A stretch of DNA of 64,000 nt from Acidovorax sp. Leaf191 (GTDB lineage: Bacteria; Pseudomonadota; Gammaproteobacteria; Burkholderiales; Burkholderiaceae_C). Shown in pieces: positions 34,071 through 43,192 of this stretch. Each line of letters begins with the position of its first letter. Position 1 is the stretch's first letter. Where the stretch lies: assembly GCF_001424425.1 (NCBI RefSeq), contig NZ_LMPT01000019.1:204508-268507 (forward strand), in the 5' to 3' direction. The notes beneath the pieces were generated by a model. The model saw nothing but the letters and a program-made list of their open reading frames with translations. It ran no database searches and was not told the DNA's origin. The translations under genes and the position numbers were made by a program.

Positions 34071-36269
34071 TTATAGCGCCCAGCGCACGGCCAGCTCGAC
34101 GCTGCGCGGCGCGCCCAACAGGATCTGGTCGGGGTAGAACGGGTCCGACCACGCCGCGTACACGCGGTTGGCCAGGTTGCGGCCCCGCAGCGTGACCTGC
34201 ACGCCGCGCGCCACGTCCACCGTCAAAGCCGCATCCAGCGCGGTGTAGGCTGCAAGGCGCACGGTGTTAGCGTCGCTGTGAAAGCGCTCGCCCACGTGCC
34301 GCACCGAGGCCGACAGCTGCATCGGCACGCCCGCCACAAAGCGGTATCCCACGCCCGCATTGGCCACCACGCGCGGCCCGTTGGGCGGCGTGTGGCCCGA
34401 CAGCGACCCGCCGCCGGCCAGCGCGTAGTCCTGGTAGCGCGCGCGGTTGAGCGCCAGGTTGCCCCACACGCTCCACTGCGCATCGGGCCGCAACGCGACC
34501 GAGGCCTCGGCCCCGCGCGACTGCAGGGCGCCGGCGCGCGCCAGCGTCTGACCGCCCTGCCCGGCGTACACGTTGCGGCGCTTGGTGTCGTACAGCGCGA
34601 AGGTCCACTCGCCACGGTCCTGCCAGAAGCCCTGCTTCACGCCCACCTCGGCGTTGCGGGTGCGGGTGAGGTCCAGCGGCTGCGTGCCGCTGAGCAGGAA
34701 GATGTTGTTGGCCGCCACGTCGGCGCCCGTGCCGTACTGGCCGTACACGGTGGTGCCCGCCGCAGCTTCCCAGGTGAAGCCCAGGCGCCCGGTGGTGGGG
34801 TGCCAGGTCTTGTCGAACGGAAAGCCGTTGCGCTGCACGCCCTGGGCGTTGGCCGAGGTACGCGAAAGCTCGATGGACTCGTGCCGCACGCCGCCGATGA
34901 GCGCCACGGTGGGCGTGAGCTTGAGGCGGTCTTCCAGCGCCAGCACGGTGTTGCGGATGCCGGTGGTCTGCCGCTGCTGGGTGAGCGGACCGTAGGTGCC
35001 TCGCGCGGGGTTCACCAGGCTCACACTGTCGCCGGGGAAGTTGGCCGCACCGGGGCGGATGAAGTCGAGGTCGCTGTACTCGAACGCCGCCACCAGGCGG
35101 TTGTCGCGGCCCGCCACCTGGCTGTCCCACTGCAGCTCGGTCTTGTTGCCCACCGATGTCTGGTCGTGCGCCAGGAAGAAGCGCTCGCGGTCCACCAGGC
35201 CCGTGGTGGCGTTGAACGCGGCGATCTCGTTGTTGAACCAGGTGCGGTCGGCGGTGTAGCGGTAGAACTGGGTGCGCAGCGTGAAGGCGCTGTCGATGCG
35301 CCAGTCGGCGCCCGCGCGCAGCCAGGTCTCGCGCGCCTCGTTGCGGTTATCGAGCACGTTGTAGTTGGTGCGCAGCGTGCGGCGGTCGATGGCCACCGGG
35401 CCCAGGTTCGTGCCGTTGTAATTGGAGGTGTAGGTGCCCGACACCACACCGCCCACCGGCTGGATGCCCGGGGCGTTGGCCGACACCAGCGGCGTGCCCC
35501 AGTAGCTGCTGCCGTTGTCGCGCTTGGCCTCGCCGGCCACGAAGAGCTTGACGCCCGGCGCCACGTGCCAGTCGAGCCCGCCCGAGATGTGGCGGTTGCG
35601 CTGGCCGGTGTCGTGGACGAAGCCGTCGCTGTTCGAGCCGCTCACGTCGATGCGGTAGTCCAGGTCCTTCCAGGCCGTGGTGCCGCCCGAGCCGAAGGCC
35701 ACGCGCCGCTCGCCGAACGAGCCGACCGCACCGGTCACTTCGCTCTGCACCGCGCCGCGGTGCGGCGCGCGGGTGACGAAGTTGACGGCACCGCCCACGG
35801 CGCCCTCGCCCGACATCAGCGATGCCGCGCCCTTCAAGAACTCGATGCGCTCCAGATTGGCCGCGTCCATCACACGCGATGTCATGTTGGGCGGACCGAT
35901 CTTGATGCCGTTGTACAGCGTGTTGATCTGGCTGTTGGCAAAGCCGCGCATCGAGAACGCGCTGGGCTCTGCCGGAAAGTCCCCGGCCGTCACCCCGACT
36001 GCGGCCTGGGCGGCTTCGGTCACCGTGCGCAGGCCGCGCTCGGCCAGCACCTCGCGCGGCACCACGTCGATGGACGCGGGTGTCTCACGCACCGTGAGGC
36101 CCAGGCGCGATGCGCCGTCGGCTCGCTGATCGAGCAGCGGGCCGGGCGTGGCGGACTCCTTCACGACGACATCGGGCAAGGTGCCTGCGGTCTGGGCATG
36201 CGAAGGGAATGCAGCGGCCAGTGCCCACGGCAGGACGGCCATCCGCAGGGGATGAAAAGAGTGGCTCAT
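34071..36269 (-). CDS. btuB: TonB-dependent outer-membrane receptor, riboswitch-linked (BtuB role)
   Basis: A 732-residue TonB-dependent receptor with a signal peptide (AAAFPSHAQT). The plug has the segment LPDVVVKES (near the TonB box position), RETPASIDVVPREVL, SMRGFANSQINTLYNGIKI and IEFLKGAASLMSGEGAVGG, then a 22-strand barrel. By sequence the plug resembles siderophore receptors, yet the mRNA leader carries a cobalamin riboswitch and the next genes encode a BtuCDF-like importer. Its ligand is therefore likely cobalamin or another corrinoid. The last residue is Leu rather than the usual Phe or Trp at the barrel C terminus. Confidence 0.8.
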   Translation of the reverse strand: MSHSFHPLRMAVLPWALAAAFPSHAQTAGTLPDVVVKESATPGPLLDQRADGASRLGLTVRETPASIDVVPREVLAERGLRTVTEAAQAAVGVTAGDFPAEPSAFSMRGFANSQINTLYNGIKIGPPNMTSRVMDAANLERIEFLKGAASLMSGEGAVGGAVNFVTRAPHRGAVQSEVTGAVGSFGERRVAFGSGGTTAWKDLDYRIDVSGSNSDGFVHDTGQRNRHISGGLDWHVAPGVKLFVAGEAKRDNGSSYWGTPLVSANAPGIQPVGGVVSGTYTSNYNGTNLGPVAIDRRTLRTNYNVLDNRNEARETWLRAGADWRIDSAFTLRTQFYRYTADRTWFNNEIAAFNATTGLVDRERFFLAHDQTSVGNKTELQWDSQVAGRDNRLVAAFEYSDLDFIRPGAANFPGDSVSLVNPARGTYGPLTQQRQTTGIRNTVLALEDRLKLTPTVALIGGVRHESIELSRTSANAQGVQRNGFPFDKTWHPTTGRLGFTWEAAAGTTVYGQYGTGADVAANNIFLLSGTQPLDLTRTRNAEVGVKQGFWQDRGEWTFALYDTKRRNVYAGQGGQTLARAGALQSRGAEASVALRPDAQWSVWGNLALNRARYQDYALAGGGSLSGHTPPNGPRVVANAGVGYRFVAGVPMQLSASVRHVGERFHSDANTVRLAAYTALDAALTVDVARGVQVTLRGRNLANRVYAAWSDPFYPDQILLGAPRSVELAVRWAL

Positions 36270-36288
36270 ACGATGATGGAAAACAAAT

Positions 36289-36305
36289 AGGCCCGGCGCC
36301 GGCCT
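36289..36305 (-). promoter_or_regulatory. GC-rich hairpin, possible riboswitch expression platform
   Basis: AGGCC and GGCCT arms around GGCGCCG form a compact hairpin about 20 bases before the btuB ATG. On the minus strand it is followed by ATTTGTTTTCC. It lies between the cobalamin aptamer and the gene, where a terminator or ribosome-site sequestering stem would be expected. Confidence 0.4.
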
Positions 36306-36349
36306 CCCGCCAGCGCTTGAGCGTTATGGCAGCGCTCCATAGGAGCTCC

Positions 36350-36585
36350 ACCCACTTGTTGGCCGGTATCCGGGCTGGCGGAAGAATCCCCCAAAGCCTT
36401 CCCAGGTGCTTGTTCAAGGCAACCCAGTGGCTGTGCGTAAGGGGAGCGGGCTGCCGAGGTGGCGACCCATCCGTTGACCGTTGCGGGGGCAGCGCAGGCG
36501 CGGCACGGTCCTGTTCGGTGGTGCCTCCCTGCTTCCCGTTGAACTGCGGCATGCGAACCATGCTGCGAGCACCAACGGGGCGATT
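36350..36585 (-). promoter_or_regulatory. Cobalamin (B12) riboswitch
   Basis: On the minus strand upstream of the TonB receptor gene, the conserved cobalamin aptamer blocks occur in the right order. They are an AAGCAGGGAGG-type segment near 36535, CTGCCCCCGCAACGGT (CCCCCGCAAC at 36489-36480), the B12 box GCCACTG (36431-36425), CTGGGAAGGC near 36402, and a closing GCCCGGATACCGGCC (near 36375-36361). This matches the cobalamin riboswitch class, which shuts down expression when adenosyl- or related cobalamin is plentiful. The exact 5' and 3' ends are approximate. Confidence 0.9.
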
Positions 36586-36610
36586 CTAGGGGCACGGTAA
36601 AGCCCTCGCG

Positions 36611-38794
36611 TCAGAAGTCATACCGGGCAGACAGCTCGAAGGTGCGCTGCGGCGCGATCAGCACCTGGCTCGTGGCCCGGCCTGCGAAGCTGGCATAGAG
36701 CTTGTCGGTGAGGTTGCGCACACGGAAGGTCAGCAGCACCGGCTTGATGCGCCAGCTGGCCGCCACGTCGGCCGTGGTGTGGCCGTTGATGCGGATCTGG
36801 TTGGCGTTGTCGGTGTACATCTTGCCGGTGTGGTTGACGGACAGGAACAGATCGAGCGGCAGATCCTTGAACCGGTAGTTGGCGAACAGGTTCACGATGC
36901 GCTCGGGCACATTGGGCGGCGTGTTGCCCACGCGCGATACGCCGCCCGCCTCGGTCAGCGTGTCGAAGCGCGCATCCAGCGCCGCCACGTTGCCCGACAG
37001 CGTGAGCTGCCGGGTCGCGCGCCAGGCGGCGGCCAACTCCACCCCGCGCGACGACTGCCGGCCGTTGTTGATGGTGACGTTGGCGTTGTTCGGGTCGCGG
37101 GAAAGCACGTTGTCGAGCGCGATGTGATAGGCCGCCGCCGTCCATTCCACGCTGGCCAGGCTTTGCTTGAAGCCCACTTCCAGCTGTTGGCCCTTGGACT
37201 GTGGAAACGCCGCATTGCCCGCCGACAGCAGGAAGAGCGAGCCCACCGGAATGGTGGCGTTGGTGTACTGCGCGTAGACGGACGATGCCGCGCTGAGGTC
37301 GAACACCGTGCCCAGCCGCGCGGAGTTGGAAGAGTACTGTGTGCCGAAGGCGCTGAACGTGCCGAGGTTGAGGTCGGCCACGCTGCGGTCCACATCCACG
37401 CGGTCGTGGCGCAGGCCGCCCACCAGCGTCCAGGCCGGGGTGAGCTTGAGCGAGTCTTCGGCAAACACCGAGGTGCTGCGCACGTCCGAGGTGAAGTTGG
37501 TGCGGTTGCCGCCGCCCGCCATCAGCGCCGGGTCGTCGTTGTAGGTGCCCACGGCCGGGTCGAACAGCGGCACGCGCAGGCTGGCAGCAGTGGCCGCCGA
37601 GCCGTTGGAAAAGCGCCGCGTGTTGTCGAATTCGGTCTTGCTGATCTCGCCGCCCACCACGAACCTGTTCGCCATGCCCGCCAGGCGCCCTGTGTGCGAG
37701 GCATCCAGCCGGTTGGACAGGTAGCGCTGGTCGTGCGCGATGGTGGTCTGGTCGCGCGTGATGGACGCGGGGGCGGTGAACACCGCGCTTTCCGAATTGC
37801 GCCACAGGCGGTCGACCTGGTTGGCCGTGAGCTCGTTGCGCAGCGTCCACTCGGGTGTCAGGCGGTGGGTGATGCGCGCGCGCAGCCAGTAGGCCTCGGA
37901 CTGGTTCTTGTCGTCCAGGATGTTGTAGTTGTTGCGTGCGATGCGCCGGTCCACCACCCGGCCGTCGGGCGTGCTGACCACGCCGGTGGGCTGGGTCGCC
38001 AGGCTGCCGGGAATGAGCGGCGTACCCCAGTAGGCGTGGCCTTCGTCGCGGGCATAGTCGAACGACACATCGAGCCGGGTGGCGCGCGCCAGCTCGAACG
38101 ACACGCCGGTGGTCAGGTGCTCGAGCCTTTCGCTGTTGCGGTCGATGGTGCCCACGCGGGTGTCGTTGCGGCTGTAGTCGATGCGGTAGGCGCCTGTCTC
38201 CCCCACGGCGCCGCCCAGGCCCACCGCCGCCCGGGTGGAGCCGTAGCTGCCGTAGGACAGCAGGGCCTCGCGCCCGGGGTTGTTGCGGTCAGGCCGCTTG
38301 GTCTGGAAGTTGACGATGCCGCCGATGGCGCTGTCGCCCTGCAGCACCGACGCCGGGCCCTTGAGCACCTCGATGCGCTCGTAGTTCCAGGTGTCTTGCA
38401 CCCGGTTGGTCACGCCCGCGCCGGACATGCGCACGCCGTCGTACAGGTACAGCACGTTGGTGAAGCCGCGCATCGACAGCGTGGTGGGTGCGGCGGGCGT
38501 GCCCCCGCCCGCCATGCCGGCCGCACCGCGCAATGCCTCGCTCAGGGTGCGTGCGCCGCGCTCCTGGATCACGTCCTGCGAAAGGATCTCCACCGACGCG
38601 GGGGTTTCGCGCAGCGTGAGGCCCAGGCGGGATGCGCTGGTGCTGCGCTGGTCCAGCTGCAGGCTGTCGCGGTCCTGCCCGCCCACGATGCTGACCGCGG
38701 GCAACTCGCGGTCGGGCTCTGGCGTCTGGGCCCAGCTGGCGTGCGTGGCAGCGGCCACCGCCAGCGCCACGGCGGTGCGGGTGAAGGGGGTCAT
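36611..38794 (-). CDS. TonB-dependent outer-membrane receptor
   Basis: A 727-residue TonB-dependent receptor with signal peptide (AAATHASWAQ). The plug has RETPASVEILSQDVIQERGA, SMRGFTNVLYLYDGVRMSG and IEVLKGPASVLQGDSAIGG. The barrel ends ELSARYDF with the usual terminal Phe. It is clearly paralogous to the receptor at 34071 but lacks a riboswitch. It is the last gene of an operon with two ABC-2 permeases and an ATPase, 44 bases after the previous stop, with a GAGAGGAAAA ribosome-site stretch. The ligand is unknown; a metal chelate is plausible given the Fur-family regulator upstream. Confidence 0.85.
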   Translation of the reverse strand: MTPFTRTAVALAVAAATHASWAQTPEPDRELPAVSIVGGQDRDSLQLDQRSTSASRLGLTLRETPASVEILSQDVIQERGARTLSEALRGAAGMAGGGTPAAPTTLSMRGFTNVLYLYDGVRMSGAGVTNRVQDTWNYERIEVLKGPASVLQGDSAIGGIVNFQTKRPDRNNPGREALLSYGSYGSTRAAVGLGGAVGETGAYRIDYSRNDTRVGTIDRNSERLEHLTTGVSFELARATRLDVSFDYARDEGHAYWGTPLIPGSLATQPTGVVSTPDGRVVDRRIARNNYNILDDKNQSEAYWLRARITHRLTPEWTLRNELTANQVDRLWRNSESAVFTAPASITRDQTTIAHDQRYLSNRLDASHTGRLAGMANRFVVGGEISKTEFDNTRRFSNGSAATAASLRVPLFDPAVGTYNDDPALMAGGGNRTNFTSDVRSTSVFAEDSLKLTPAWTLVGGLRHDRVDVDRSVADLNLGTFSAFGTQYSSNSARLGTVFDLSAASSVYAQYTNATIPVGSLFLLSAGNAAFPQSKGQQLEVGFKQSLASVEWTAAAYHIALDNVLSRDPNNANVTINNGRQSSRGVELAAAWRATRQLTLSGNVAALDARFDTLTEAGGVSRVGNTPPNVPERIVNLFANYRFKDLPLDLFLSVNHTGKMYTDNANQIRINGHTTADVAASWRIKPVLLTFRVRNLTDKLYASFAGRATSQVLIAPQRTFELSARYDF

Positions 38795-38838
38795 GGATTT
38801 TTCCTCTCGGGTTTGTTGTTCGGTGTTGGATGGATGCG

Positions 38839-40299
38839 CTAGACGACGCGGTAGCGGCGCAGCCGCCAGAGCGCTACGCCCAACAGAACGAGCGTGGGCA
38901 GCAGCAGCTGCAGCACGGCCCGTGCGGCCTGGGCCTGCACGGTGCCCGGCGCTTCGTCGCGCCATGCAAACGCGGGGATGCGCGCGAAGTCCGCCTCGGT
39001 GATGGCCAGGCCGCCGTCGATGCGGGGAAAGAAGAAGTCCTTCCACGCCTGGTGGTAGGCCGTGATCTGCGCCATGAACCAGGCGTTGCGGCTGTGCCCC
39101 GTGCCCGCCAGCGCGGTGATGCCCTCGTACGCCACGGCCGCAGGCGACACGGCGCTCCAGCGCGCCACCAGTGCCTGTTGCTGCGCCTGCTGCGCATCGA
39201 AGCGGTCCAGCTCGGGCTGCAGCGTGTCGTCCACCTGGCGCTGGATGCGGTAGTTGGCCATGGCCCGCCCGCTCATGGCCAGACGGCCGTCCTTGGGCAC
39301 CAGCACGTCGGGCTTGTCCACATGCTCGTAGTCGGTGGCCAGCAGCGCGGCGTTCTGCGACATGGCCTGCGCGGTGACCACGCGGGTGCGGGTGGCCAGC
39401 TCAGCGCGCGAGGGCGCCGGGCTGGTGTGCGTGACCGCGATGTTCAGCAGCACCGGCACCACCAGCACCAGCACCACCCAGCCGATGATGAGCACCATCG
39501 CATTGGTGGCCGAAGACCGGCCGAAGGCATTGACCGCCACCACCGCCGTGAACCAGAAGAGCGCATACGCCCCCACCACCAGCGCCCACCACAGCGTGGC
39601 GCCGGGCATGGCCAGGGCCTGGGGGCGGGCCACCAGCAGCACCGCCAGCGGCACCAGCACGGCGGCGCCCAGCAGCACCGCGGCGCGCAACGCGATCTTG
39701 CCGGCAATCAGCGTCGGCAAGGCCAGCGGCTGCGAGAGCAGCAGGCGCAGGGTGCCGTCTTCCTTCTCGCCGGACAGCAGGTTGTAGCTCAGCGCGAAGA
39801 TCAGCAGCGGCAGCAGGTACACCACCACGAACGCCAGGTCGAAGTGCCCACTGAGCAGGTGCCAGGGGTTCTCGATGTCGTTGTGGTGCAGGAAGTTGAC
39901 CTTGCTCTGGTGCGTGACCTTGAACTGCGACGGGAACAGGTCGGTCTGCCCCAGGGCCACCGGCGCCAGCGCGGCGCTGGGCATGACGGCGTAGTGCGCG
40001 CCCAGCCCGCCGGCCATGTTGGCGGGGTTGGCCGGGTTGCCGAACGGCGTGGGGGTTTCGGTGCCCGCCATGATGCGCTGGAGCTGCGCCAGTTGGCCAG
40101 CGCGCGCCTGCGCATCGGCCGCCACCAGGGCCGCCTGCGCGCTGTCGCGCTGCGTGGTCTGCAGCACGCCGTTGAAGAGCGCATAGCCGATGAGCAGCAG
40201 GAACAGGCCGCCCACCCACCAGAGGCTGCGCTCCTTGAGCAGCAGGCGCAGCTCCTGCCGGGCGACCATGCGAAATCGTTGGAACTGAAATGCTTGCAC
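38839..40299 (-). CDS. ABC-2 type membrane subunit (DUF3526-like), first
   Basis: A 486-residue membrane protein of the ABC-2 exporter class. It has an N-terminal helix after a short cytoplasmic region (SLWWVGGLFLLLIGYALFNG), a large extracytoplasmic domain, then a helix cluster including VVVYLLPLLIFALSYNLLSG and LIIGWVVLVLVVPVLLN. LSGEKEDGTLRLLLSQPL is the typical ABC-2 coupling segment. A second large outside domain follows before the final helix. GTG 40299 has AAGGA 8 bases upstream and is preferred to the internal ATG. It is paralogous to the next subunit. Confidence 0.75.
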   Translation of the reverse strand: MQAFQFQRFRMVARQELRLLLKERSLWWVGGLFLLLIGYALFNGVLQTTQRDSAQAALVAADAQARAGQLAQLQRIMAGTETPTPFGNPANPANMAGGLGAHYAVMPSAALAPVALGQTDLFPSQFKVTHQSKVNFLHHNDIENPWHLLSGHFDLAFVVVYLLPLLIFALSYNLLSGEKEDGTLRLLLSQPLALPTLIAGKIALRAAVLLGAAVLVPLAVLLVARPQALAMPGATLWWALVVGAYALFWFTAVVAVNAFGRSSATNAMVLIIGWVVLVLVVPVLLNIAVTHTSPAPSRAELATRTRVVTAQAMSQNAALLATDYEHVDKPDVLVPKDGRLAMSGRAMANYRIQRQVDDTLQPELDRFDAQQAQQQALVARWSAVSPAAVAYEGITALAGTGHSRNAWFMAQITAYHQAWKDFFFPRIDGGLAITEADFARIPAFAWRDEAPGTVQAQAARAVLQLLLPTLVLLGVALWRLRRYRVV

Positions 40300-40309
40300 G
40301 GGGTTTTCC

Positions 40310-41707
40310 TTACAGCGCCCGTTGGCGCGCCACGGCAGCCCAGGCGAAGGCCACGGCGAGCGCCAGGCTGGCGCACAGCACCGCCAGGCTCGCACCGCTG
40401 CGGGCCAGCGCCCAGCCCACGGAGGGCGCGTGGTATTCAAAAGCCGGCACCCGCGCCCACAGCGACGGGCTGGCCTGGTAGGCGAAGTGCTGGTGGCCCA
40501 GCGGGTCGGCGTGCTCCACCAGGTCCTGGCTCACGATGTCCTGGATGACGCGGCGGTGGCGCTCCGCAGCGGTGGTGAAGTCACGGTGGTGCACGAAGTC
40601 GGTGCCCGCCATGGCGGTGGAGAAGGTGCGTATGGCCAGCAGCGGCATCAGCAGGCCACCGGCTTCCTGCACCGCCTGCTGGTTCTCCCAGGTGTCCCAC
40701 AGCCGGCCGAAGTGGCGGTCGTACACGGCATAGCTGAACTGGTCGTCGAGCTTGAGCGCAATGCCCCATTTGTTCAGGGGCACATCGCGGCTCCAGCGCT
40801 CGGTGGTGCCGAAGGCCTGCATCCATACCTTGTCAGAAGTCGCCTTGCGGTCGGCGTCCAGCGCCTGGTTGAATGCGAGCCGCGTCGGGCTGGGGAACAC
40901 GGCGCGCGACAGCTCGGACATCACGCGCGGCGCCACCACGGTGTTGGCGATCCACAGCGCCAGCAGCACGGTGATGGCCACGCGCGAGGTGCGCGATGCG
41001 GCCGACACACCGAGCGTGGCGAACACGAAGATCGCCAGGTACAGCGCATAGCCCAGCGCGAGGGCCGCAAAGCGCAGCAAGGCGTCGCCGCGCTCGCCAC
41101 TGGCGGCAGACAGGGCCACCACCGCCGCCGCGATCAAGGCGGCCGGCAGCAGCAGCGCCGCCAGGCCCAGGCCCAAAGCGGCCGCCTTGCCCCACAACAG
41201 GCGCAGCGGCGGCACGCCCAGGCTCAGCGTCTGGCGCAGGATGCCCTGCTCGCGCTCGCCCGCAAAGGCGTTGAAGCCCAGCACCACCACCAGCAAGGGG
41301 CCCAGCACCTGCAGGATCCAGCCCACCGACAAATCGCCGAAGCGCTGCAGGCCGGTGGCGTCCTGCGCGGGGCGGAACTTCACCTCGCTTTGCCGGTGCG
41401 CCTGCAGCCACACGGTGCTGCCGATGTAGGGGTTGATGCCGGGGTCGAGCAGCGCCAGCGCCGCGTCGGGCTTGAAGGCGTGCATGCCCTGGTGCGCCGC
41501 GTCGTGCGGGTGGCGCGCGCCCTGCCGCAGCCAGTCCTGGTAGTCGGAGTTCTGGGCCGCGGCCTGCTCTGCGCGTGCCTCCTTCTGGTGGCCGTAGCCC
41601 ACCACCAGCGCGGTGAACAGCAGCAGCATGACCATGCCGCCGGCCCAGTACAGCCGCCCGTCGCGCAGGCGCTCGCGCAGGTCCTTGAACGCGATCAGCC
41701 AGATCAT
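40310..41707 (-). CDS. ABC-2 type membrane subunit (DUF3526-like), second
   Basis: A 465-residue ABC-2 permease with the same layout as its neighbour: an N-terminal helix (LYWAGGMVMLLLFTALVVGYG), a large extracytoplasmic domain, then a helix bundle with FNAFAGEREQGILRQTLSLG. It ends with a C-terminal helix. It overlaps the ATPase gene by ATGA and lies 10 bases before the other permease. The two presumably form a heterodimeric exporter driven by the 41704 ATPase. Substrate unknown. Confidence 0.75.
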   Translation of the reverse strand: MIWLIAFKDLRERLRDGRLYWAGGMVMLLLFTALVVGYGHQKEARAEQAAAQNSDYQDWLRQGARHPHDAAHQGMHAFKPDAALALLDPGINPYIGSTVWLQAHRQSEVKFRPAQDATGLQRFGDLSVGWILQVLGPLLVVVLGFNAFAGEREQGILRQTLSLGVPPLRLLWGKAAALGLGLAALLLPAALIAAAVVALSAASGERGDALLRFAALALGYALYLAIFVFATLGVSAASRTSRVAITVLLALWIANTVVAPRVMSELSRAVFPSPTRLAFNQALDADRKATSDKVWMQAFGTTERWSRDVPLNKWGIALKLDDQFSYAVYDRHFGRLWDTWENQQAVQEAGGLLMPLLAIRTFSTAMAGTDFVHHRDFTTAAERHRRVIQDIVSQDLVEHADPLGHQHFAYQASPSLWARVPAFEYHAPSVGWALARSGASLAVLCASLALAVAFAWAAVARQRAL

Positions 41708-42414
41708 TGGCCGCCCCGCATGTGCCGCAGGTACAGGGCCTGCAGGTCGGTGTCGCTGATCTGCTGGCTGTCCAGGCTCTCGACCAGGCGCCCCTGCTTC
41801 ATGATGCCGATGCGCGTGGCCGTCTGCTTGGCGTGGAACAGGTCGTGCGTGGTGGCCAGGATGGCCACGCCCGCGTCGCTCGCGCGCTGCAGCAGCGTGG
41901 TGAACTCGGCCGCGGCATGCGGGTCCAGGCCCGAGGTGGGCTCGTCCAGCAGCAGCGCCTTGGCGTCCTTGGCCAGTGCCACGGCGATCCAGATCTTCTG
42001 GCGCATGCCTTTGGAATACGCGGCCACCCGCTTGTCGGCCGCGCCGGCGTCGAGCCCCACCTGGGCCATCAGCTCCAGCAAGCGCGTGCGCGGCGGCGGC
42101 TCGCCCAGGGCCAGCGCCGCGAAGTAGCGCAGGTTCTCCAGCCCGGTCAGCGTGCCGTACAGGTTCACCTGCTCGGGGATGTAGGCCAGGCACTGCTTGG
42201 TGGCCACAGGCTCGCGCGTCACGTCCACGCCGTGGATCAGCGCCTGCCCTCCGTCGGGGTCGATGAAATTGAGGAACAGGTTGACGGTGGTCGTCTTGCC
42301 CGCGCCATTGGCGCCCAGCAGGCAATAGATTTCGCCCGGGCGAATGCACAGGTCGAGCGGGTGCAGGGCGGTGTGGTCGCCGTAGCGTTTGGTCAGGCCG
42401 ATGGCTTCGAGCAC
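41704..42414 (-). CDS. ABC exporter ATP-binding protein
   Basis: A 236-residue single ATPase of the CcmA/NosF type. Walker A GANGAGKTTT lies near residue 33, the Q-loop is in YIPEQVNLYG, the signature is degenerate (YSKGMRQKIWIAVAL) and Walker B is LLLDEPTSGLDP. The YSKGM form of the signature is common in ABC-2 exporters. It is the first gene of the operon and diverges from the Fur-family regulator. Confidence 0.85.
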   Translation of the reverse strand: MLEAIGLTKRYGDHTALHPLDLCIRPGEIYCLLGANGAGKTTTVNLFLNFIDPDGGQALIHGVDVTREPVATKQCLAYIPEQVNLYGTLTGLENLRYFAALALGEPPPRTRLLELMAQVGLDAGAADKRVAAYSKGMRQKIWIAVALAKDAKALLLDEPTSGLDPHAAAEFTTLLQRASDAGVAILATTHDLFHAKQTATRIGIMKQGRLVESLDSQQISDTDLQALYLRHMRGGQ

Positions 42415-42533
42415 GGGGAGGTTCTCCAGTCAGGCGCGGGAAAAGGGGCAAGCTGGCTACTGCACCGAGGCACAGGGGCACAAGGGCAACCAGCGATCGG
42501 CGCAAAAACCTGGCGACGCCAGATCAGCCTTTA

Positions 42534-42551
42534 ATGATAATGCATTATCGA
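42534..42551. promoter_or_regulatory. Fur-box-like palindrome
   Basis: GATAATGCATTATC at 42536-42549 is a perfect 14-base palindrome in the gap between the divergent ABC operon and the Fur-family gene. With its neighbours (TAATGATAATGCATTATCGA) it resembles the Fur-family consensus of GATAAT/ATTATC hexamers. It sits about 120 bases before each start codon. A Zur or other Fur-family protein could use the same site. Confidence 0.6.
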
Positions 42552-42672
42552 TATCAAAAAGAACCCATCCGGTGGCCCGCAGAAGAAACCACACGCCCGG
42601 CATCGCGGGCCGCAGGGAGTGCAGTCACCGATAATTCGCATTCCTCTGCCCCACGCCACCCTGTCTTCGCCG

Positions 42673-43071
42673 ATGGAACGATCCACCAAGCAACGCACCG
42701 CCATCCACGCCGCCATTGCGGACGCACACCGCCCGCTGACACCGCAAGAGGTGCTGGACAGTGCGAGGGAGAGCGTGCAGGGCCTGGGCTTGGCGACGGT
42801 CTATCGCAACATCAAGGCGCTGGTGGAAGACGGGTCGGTGCAGGTGGTGAACCTGCCGGGCGAGAGCCCGCGGTACGAGTCCTCCGCGCACGACCACCAC
42901 CATCACTTTCAATGCACGGTGTGCTCGCGGGTGTTCGACGTGCACGAGTGCCCCGGCGATCTGCGCAACTTGGCGCCCAAGGGCTTCACCGTGGAGCGGC
43001 ACGAGCTGACGCTGTACGGGCGGTGTGCGGATTGCGCGCCCGTGCCTGCGCGGGCGCGTGCCAAGCGGTAG
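42673..43071 (+). CDS. Fur-family metal-dependent repressor
   Basis: A 132-residue Fur/Zur/PerR-family regulator. A winged helix covers residues ~8-75 (TPQEVLDSARESVQGLGLAT, then VYRNIKALVEDG), followed by the metal-site motif HDHHHHFQCTVC with the C-x2-C pair, DVHECPG, and a C-terminal RCADC pair for a structural zinc site. Which metal it senses cannot be decided by eye. It diverges from the ABC/TonB-receptor operon with a Fur-box-like palindrome between, so it probably represses both. The start at ATG 42673 matches the family; an upstream ATG at 42619 would add unrelated residues. Confidence 0.82.
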   Translation: MERSTKQRTAIHAAIADAHRPLTPQEVLDSARESVQGLGLATVYRNIKALVEDGSVQVVNLPGESPRYESSAHDHHHHFQCTVCSRVFDVHECPGDLRNLAPKGFTVERHELTLYGRCADCAPVPARARAKR

Positions 43072-43120
43072 GCAGCGGGCGGTAGGCGTTTGGTGCGTAC
43101 CGGGCTGCCGACCAGAACGC

Positions 43121-43150
43121 AAAAAGGCGAGCCGTGGCTCGCCTTTTCTT
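43121..43150. terminator. Bidirectional intrinsic terminator
   Basis: AAAAAGGCGAGC, loop CGTG, GCTCGCCTTTTCTT. The stem is flanked by A-run and T-run, so it can terminate both the plus-strand Fur-family gene (ends 43071) and the minus-strand sulfatase gene (ends 43193). Confidence 0.9.
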
Positions 43151-43192
43151 CTGGCACCACCGCAACGCGTGAGGCTGCGCTGCGACCTGAGG

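Noticed and set aside
36795..39046. Second cobalamin riboswitch before the TonB receptor at 36611
   Set aside because: The gap before that receptor is only 44 bases and follows a permease gene. No B12-box or CCCCCGCAAC-like block is present.
42619..42672. Upstream ATG for the Fur-family gene
   Set aside because: The extra 18 residues do not match the family; ATG 42673 gives the expected N terminus.
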